NCBI GenBank assembly: GCA_025765595.1
Contig: JAIVFH010000465.1
Coordinates: 1-18,778, forward strand
Origin: Obelidium mucronatum
Lineage: Eukaryota; Chytridiomycota; Chytridiomycetes; Chytridiales; Chytriomycetaceae
Direction of reading: 5' to 3'
DNA: 18,778 bases
Under the pieces are notes generated by a model that worked only from the letters and a program-made list of their open reading frames with translations, searched no databases and was not told the origin of the DNA. Shown piece by piece: positions 17,292 to 18,778 of this stretch (within the stretch, counting starts at the first letter, position 1; the number at the start of each line of letters is the position of its first letter). Made by a program: the position numbers and the translations under genes.

Positions 17292-18778
17292 ATGGACAGA
17301 ATTATCGTGTCTCTCACTGGATTCCCCAAGAACGACGAGGTGACTATCATCGATCAGCTAAGATAATTTGTTTCAACCGTTACGTGCTCCTATCGCCAGA
17401 AGGGGCTGGTAACGAGATTGAGGTCATTTGGCGCCCGCTACAATCCAAGCAACACATTTGATCCACACAGCGGCCAAGTCACTCTTGTTGTAGCCAATTG
17501 CGATAATTCAAATAAAATAAAGGTATTTTGGTGTGTTTGTGGAGTGGGGCTCTAAGCATAAATGATGCAGGCCGCCCATGAAGGTAATATTCCAATCGTG
17601 TCGGTTGCTTGGATTGGCGCTTGCATGAGCCAATATAAAAGCGATCCAAGCTCTTTGAAAAGCGTCAATCTTGTGAATCAGGTAGGTTTTTCATGGGTTT
17701 CTCTTGTTGAAGCTAACGATTGATAAAGTTGATCAAGAACCATCCGTTTACTTCAGCTTTGCCCACCTCTTCAACAAGGCAAATTTCGGCTCCTCCACCC
17801 GCCATCGCGTCGCTATCATCGCTTAAGGCACAGTCGCGTGATCGAGTCGTGGCTCCTGATTCCAACAGTTCAAGGGACAACAGGTCCAACTCGAATGGTT
17901 TACGCAACAACGCCAGAAATCGCGCCTATGAGAAAGTACTCGAATGCTTCCCACTTGTTCCACCCTCCTTGATCCGCGATTTGATGAATGGCAGCGCAAC
18001 AGTCATTCACATTTCCCTGCTCACGGCAAAACTTGATGCTGACATTCCAAAACTCATTCAAGAGTGCAGGACAAAGGAGCAGCCATTCAGAGACGTCTTG
18101 CATCTACTACAATGCTTGACTGTATACCACACGTTTATTCTTACTCGATTAAAATACCAATACGAGGCTTCTGGGTCCACCATTGTTAACCAGGCACGAA
18201 ATTTCAATGAGTTACTTGGAGTATTGATTCAAAACTCTGCGCAAGGGGCCTTCTTTTCCGAAAATGTTGAACTGGCACTGCATCATTTGAAACTGTCTTT
18301 GGGGGACGCGATGTATGATTTTAAGAGTGTTTACACTAAGAGACCTGCCCAGGCTGTCGTCGTTCGAAATCTTCGAAATGTGGAGGTTGACTTAAATGCG
18401 CGTCGTTTGGAAGATGATCAAGCGAAAAAGCTTGTCTTCAAAGGTCTGCTGGAAGATTTCAAAGTGAAGATGGAAAAACATATCTTCTTTTGCCGCATTA
18501 TCTGCTCTTGTTCAAGATTTGTACTTTGAGCAGCTCTTTAGTCTTGAAAGCGGGGGTGGTGTTGGCGATAGGTATTTCCCATATGTTCACCCAACTTTAT
18601 TTCAGCTGATACAGTTGTCGCCTGATATTTGGCTGGATATTGAGTTCTGGGGTCTTCTCATGACACTTTCCAATATCCCGTGCTCTGACGAATTAAGTGC
18701 ATTCATCTTGTTCGGAAATCAAATTCCGTCAAGTAAGGGGATCCTGTTTGAGTTGGCCAGCTCGCCTACCTCCACCAA
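17292..18778 (+). CDS. BRCT-domain protein, 3' end outside the window
   Basis: Exons 17292-17339, 17400-17522, 17571-17681 and 17729-18443 join in phase (introns 60, 48 and 47 nt). The first three exons encode one BRCT domain: IIVSLTGFPKNDE, LVTRLRSFGARYNP, a strand GQVTLVVAN, then AAHEGNIPIVSVAWIGACMS with the conserved Trp. BRCT domains bind phosphopeptides or DNA ends, mostly in DNA-damage signalling. After a Ser/Arg-rich linker comes a helical region (AYEKVLECFPLVPPSLIRDL, about residues 165-185) that could be a CUE/UBA-like fold, then a long helical part I do not recognise. Near 18444-18516 the frame changes. A 73-nt GT-AG intron keeps the protein open to the window end; a 1-base error near the A5 run at 18474-18478 is the alternative. 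Confidence 0.75.

Overview
The window is nuclear DNA of a eukaryote, most likely a fungus and probably a zoosporic (chytrid-like) one. All inferred introns start GT and end AG. Most are 47 to 93 nt long and several carry a CTAAC/CTAAT-like branch sequence near the acceptor. Genes are close together on both strands. The histone H3 ends in RRLRGERS, the form usual in fungi. F-box and ankyrin genes are abundant, and there is an arginine kinase, an enzyme not expected in yeasts and moulds. The phylum-level guess is inference. No rRNA, tRNA, CRISPR, transposase or viral gene was found.

Layout. 84-2129 (+): five-exon Hsp70-like ATPase. 2318-3262 (-): F-box protein. 3511-3920 (-) and 4177-4488 (+): divergent histone H3/H4 pair sharing one promoter; the H3 frame is broken by one missing base. 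4798-6456 (-): F-box-like plus ankyrin-repeat protein. It is head-to-head with an F-box/LRR protein at 6479-7192 (+), with only 22 bp between the start codons. 7315-9715 (+): five-exon unrecognised acidic protein. 9797-11535 (-): five-exon arginine kinase with intact catalytic motifs, an N-terminal extension and a lysine/arginine-rich tail. 11536-12079: the longest non-coding gap, with a 43-nt T tract, an exact 43-bp direct repeat, and what may be a decayed copy of the 3' end of the next gene. 12080-12933 (-): three-exon N4BP2L-like P-loop kinase with an RGG tail, divergent from 12993-15522 (+), a Gln/Pro/Ser-rich SANT/Myb protein. 15682-16971 (+): intronless unrecognised protein. 17292 to the window end (+): partial gene with an N-terminal BRCT domain.

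How the genes relate. Only the H3/H4 pair is clearly a functional unit, with coordinated expression of nucleosome subunits. Three genes between 2.3 and 7.2 kb carry F-box or F-box-like N-termini, which suggests SCF-type ubiquitin ligase adaptors with different substrate-binding parts. The remaining genes look like independent neighbours. Exon models were built by hand from splice signals, reading phase and recognisable protein motifs. Genes with known families (Hsp70-like, arginine kinase, N4BP2L-like, SANT, BRCT) are the best supported.
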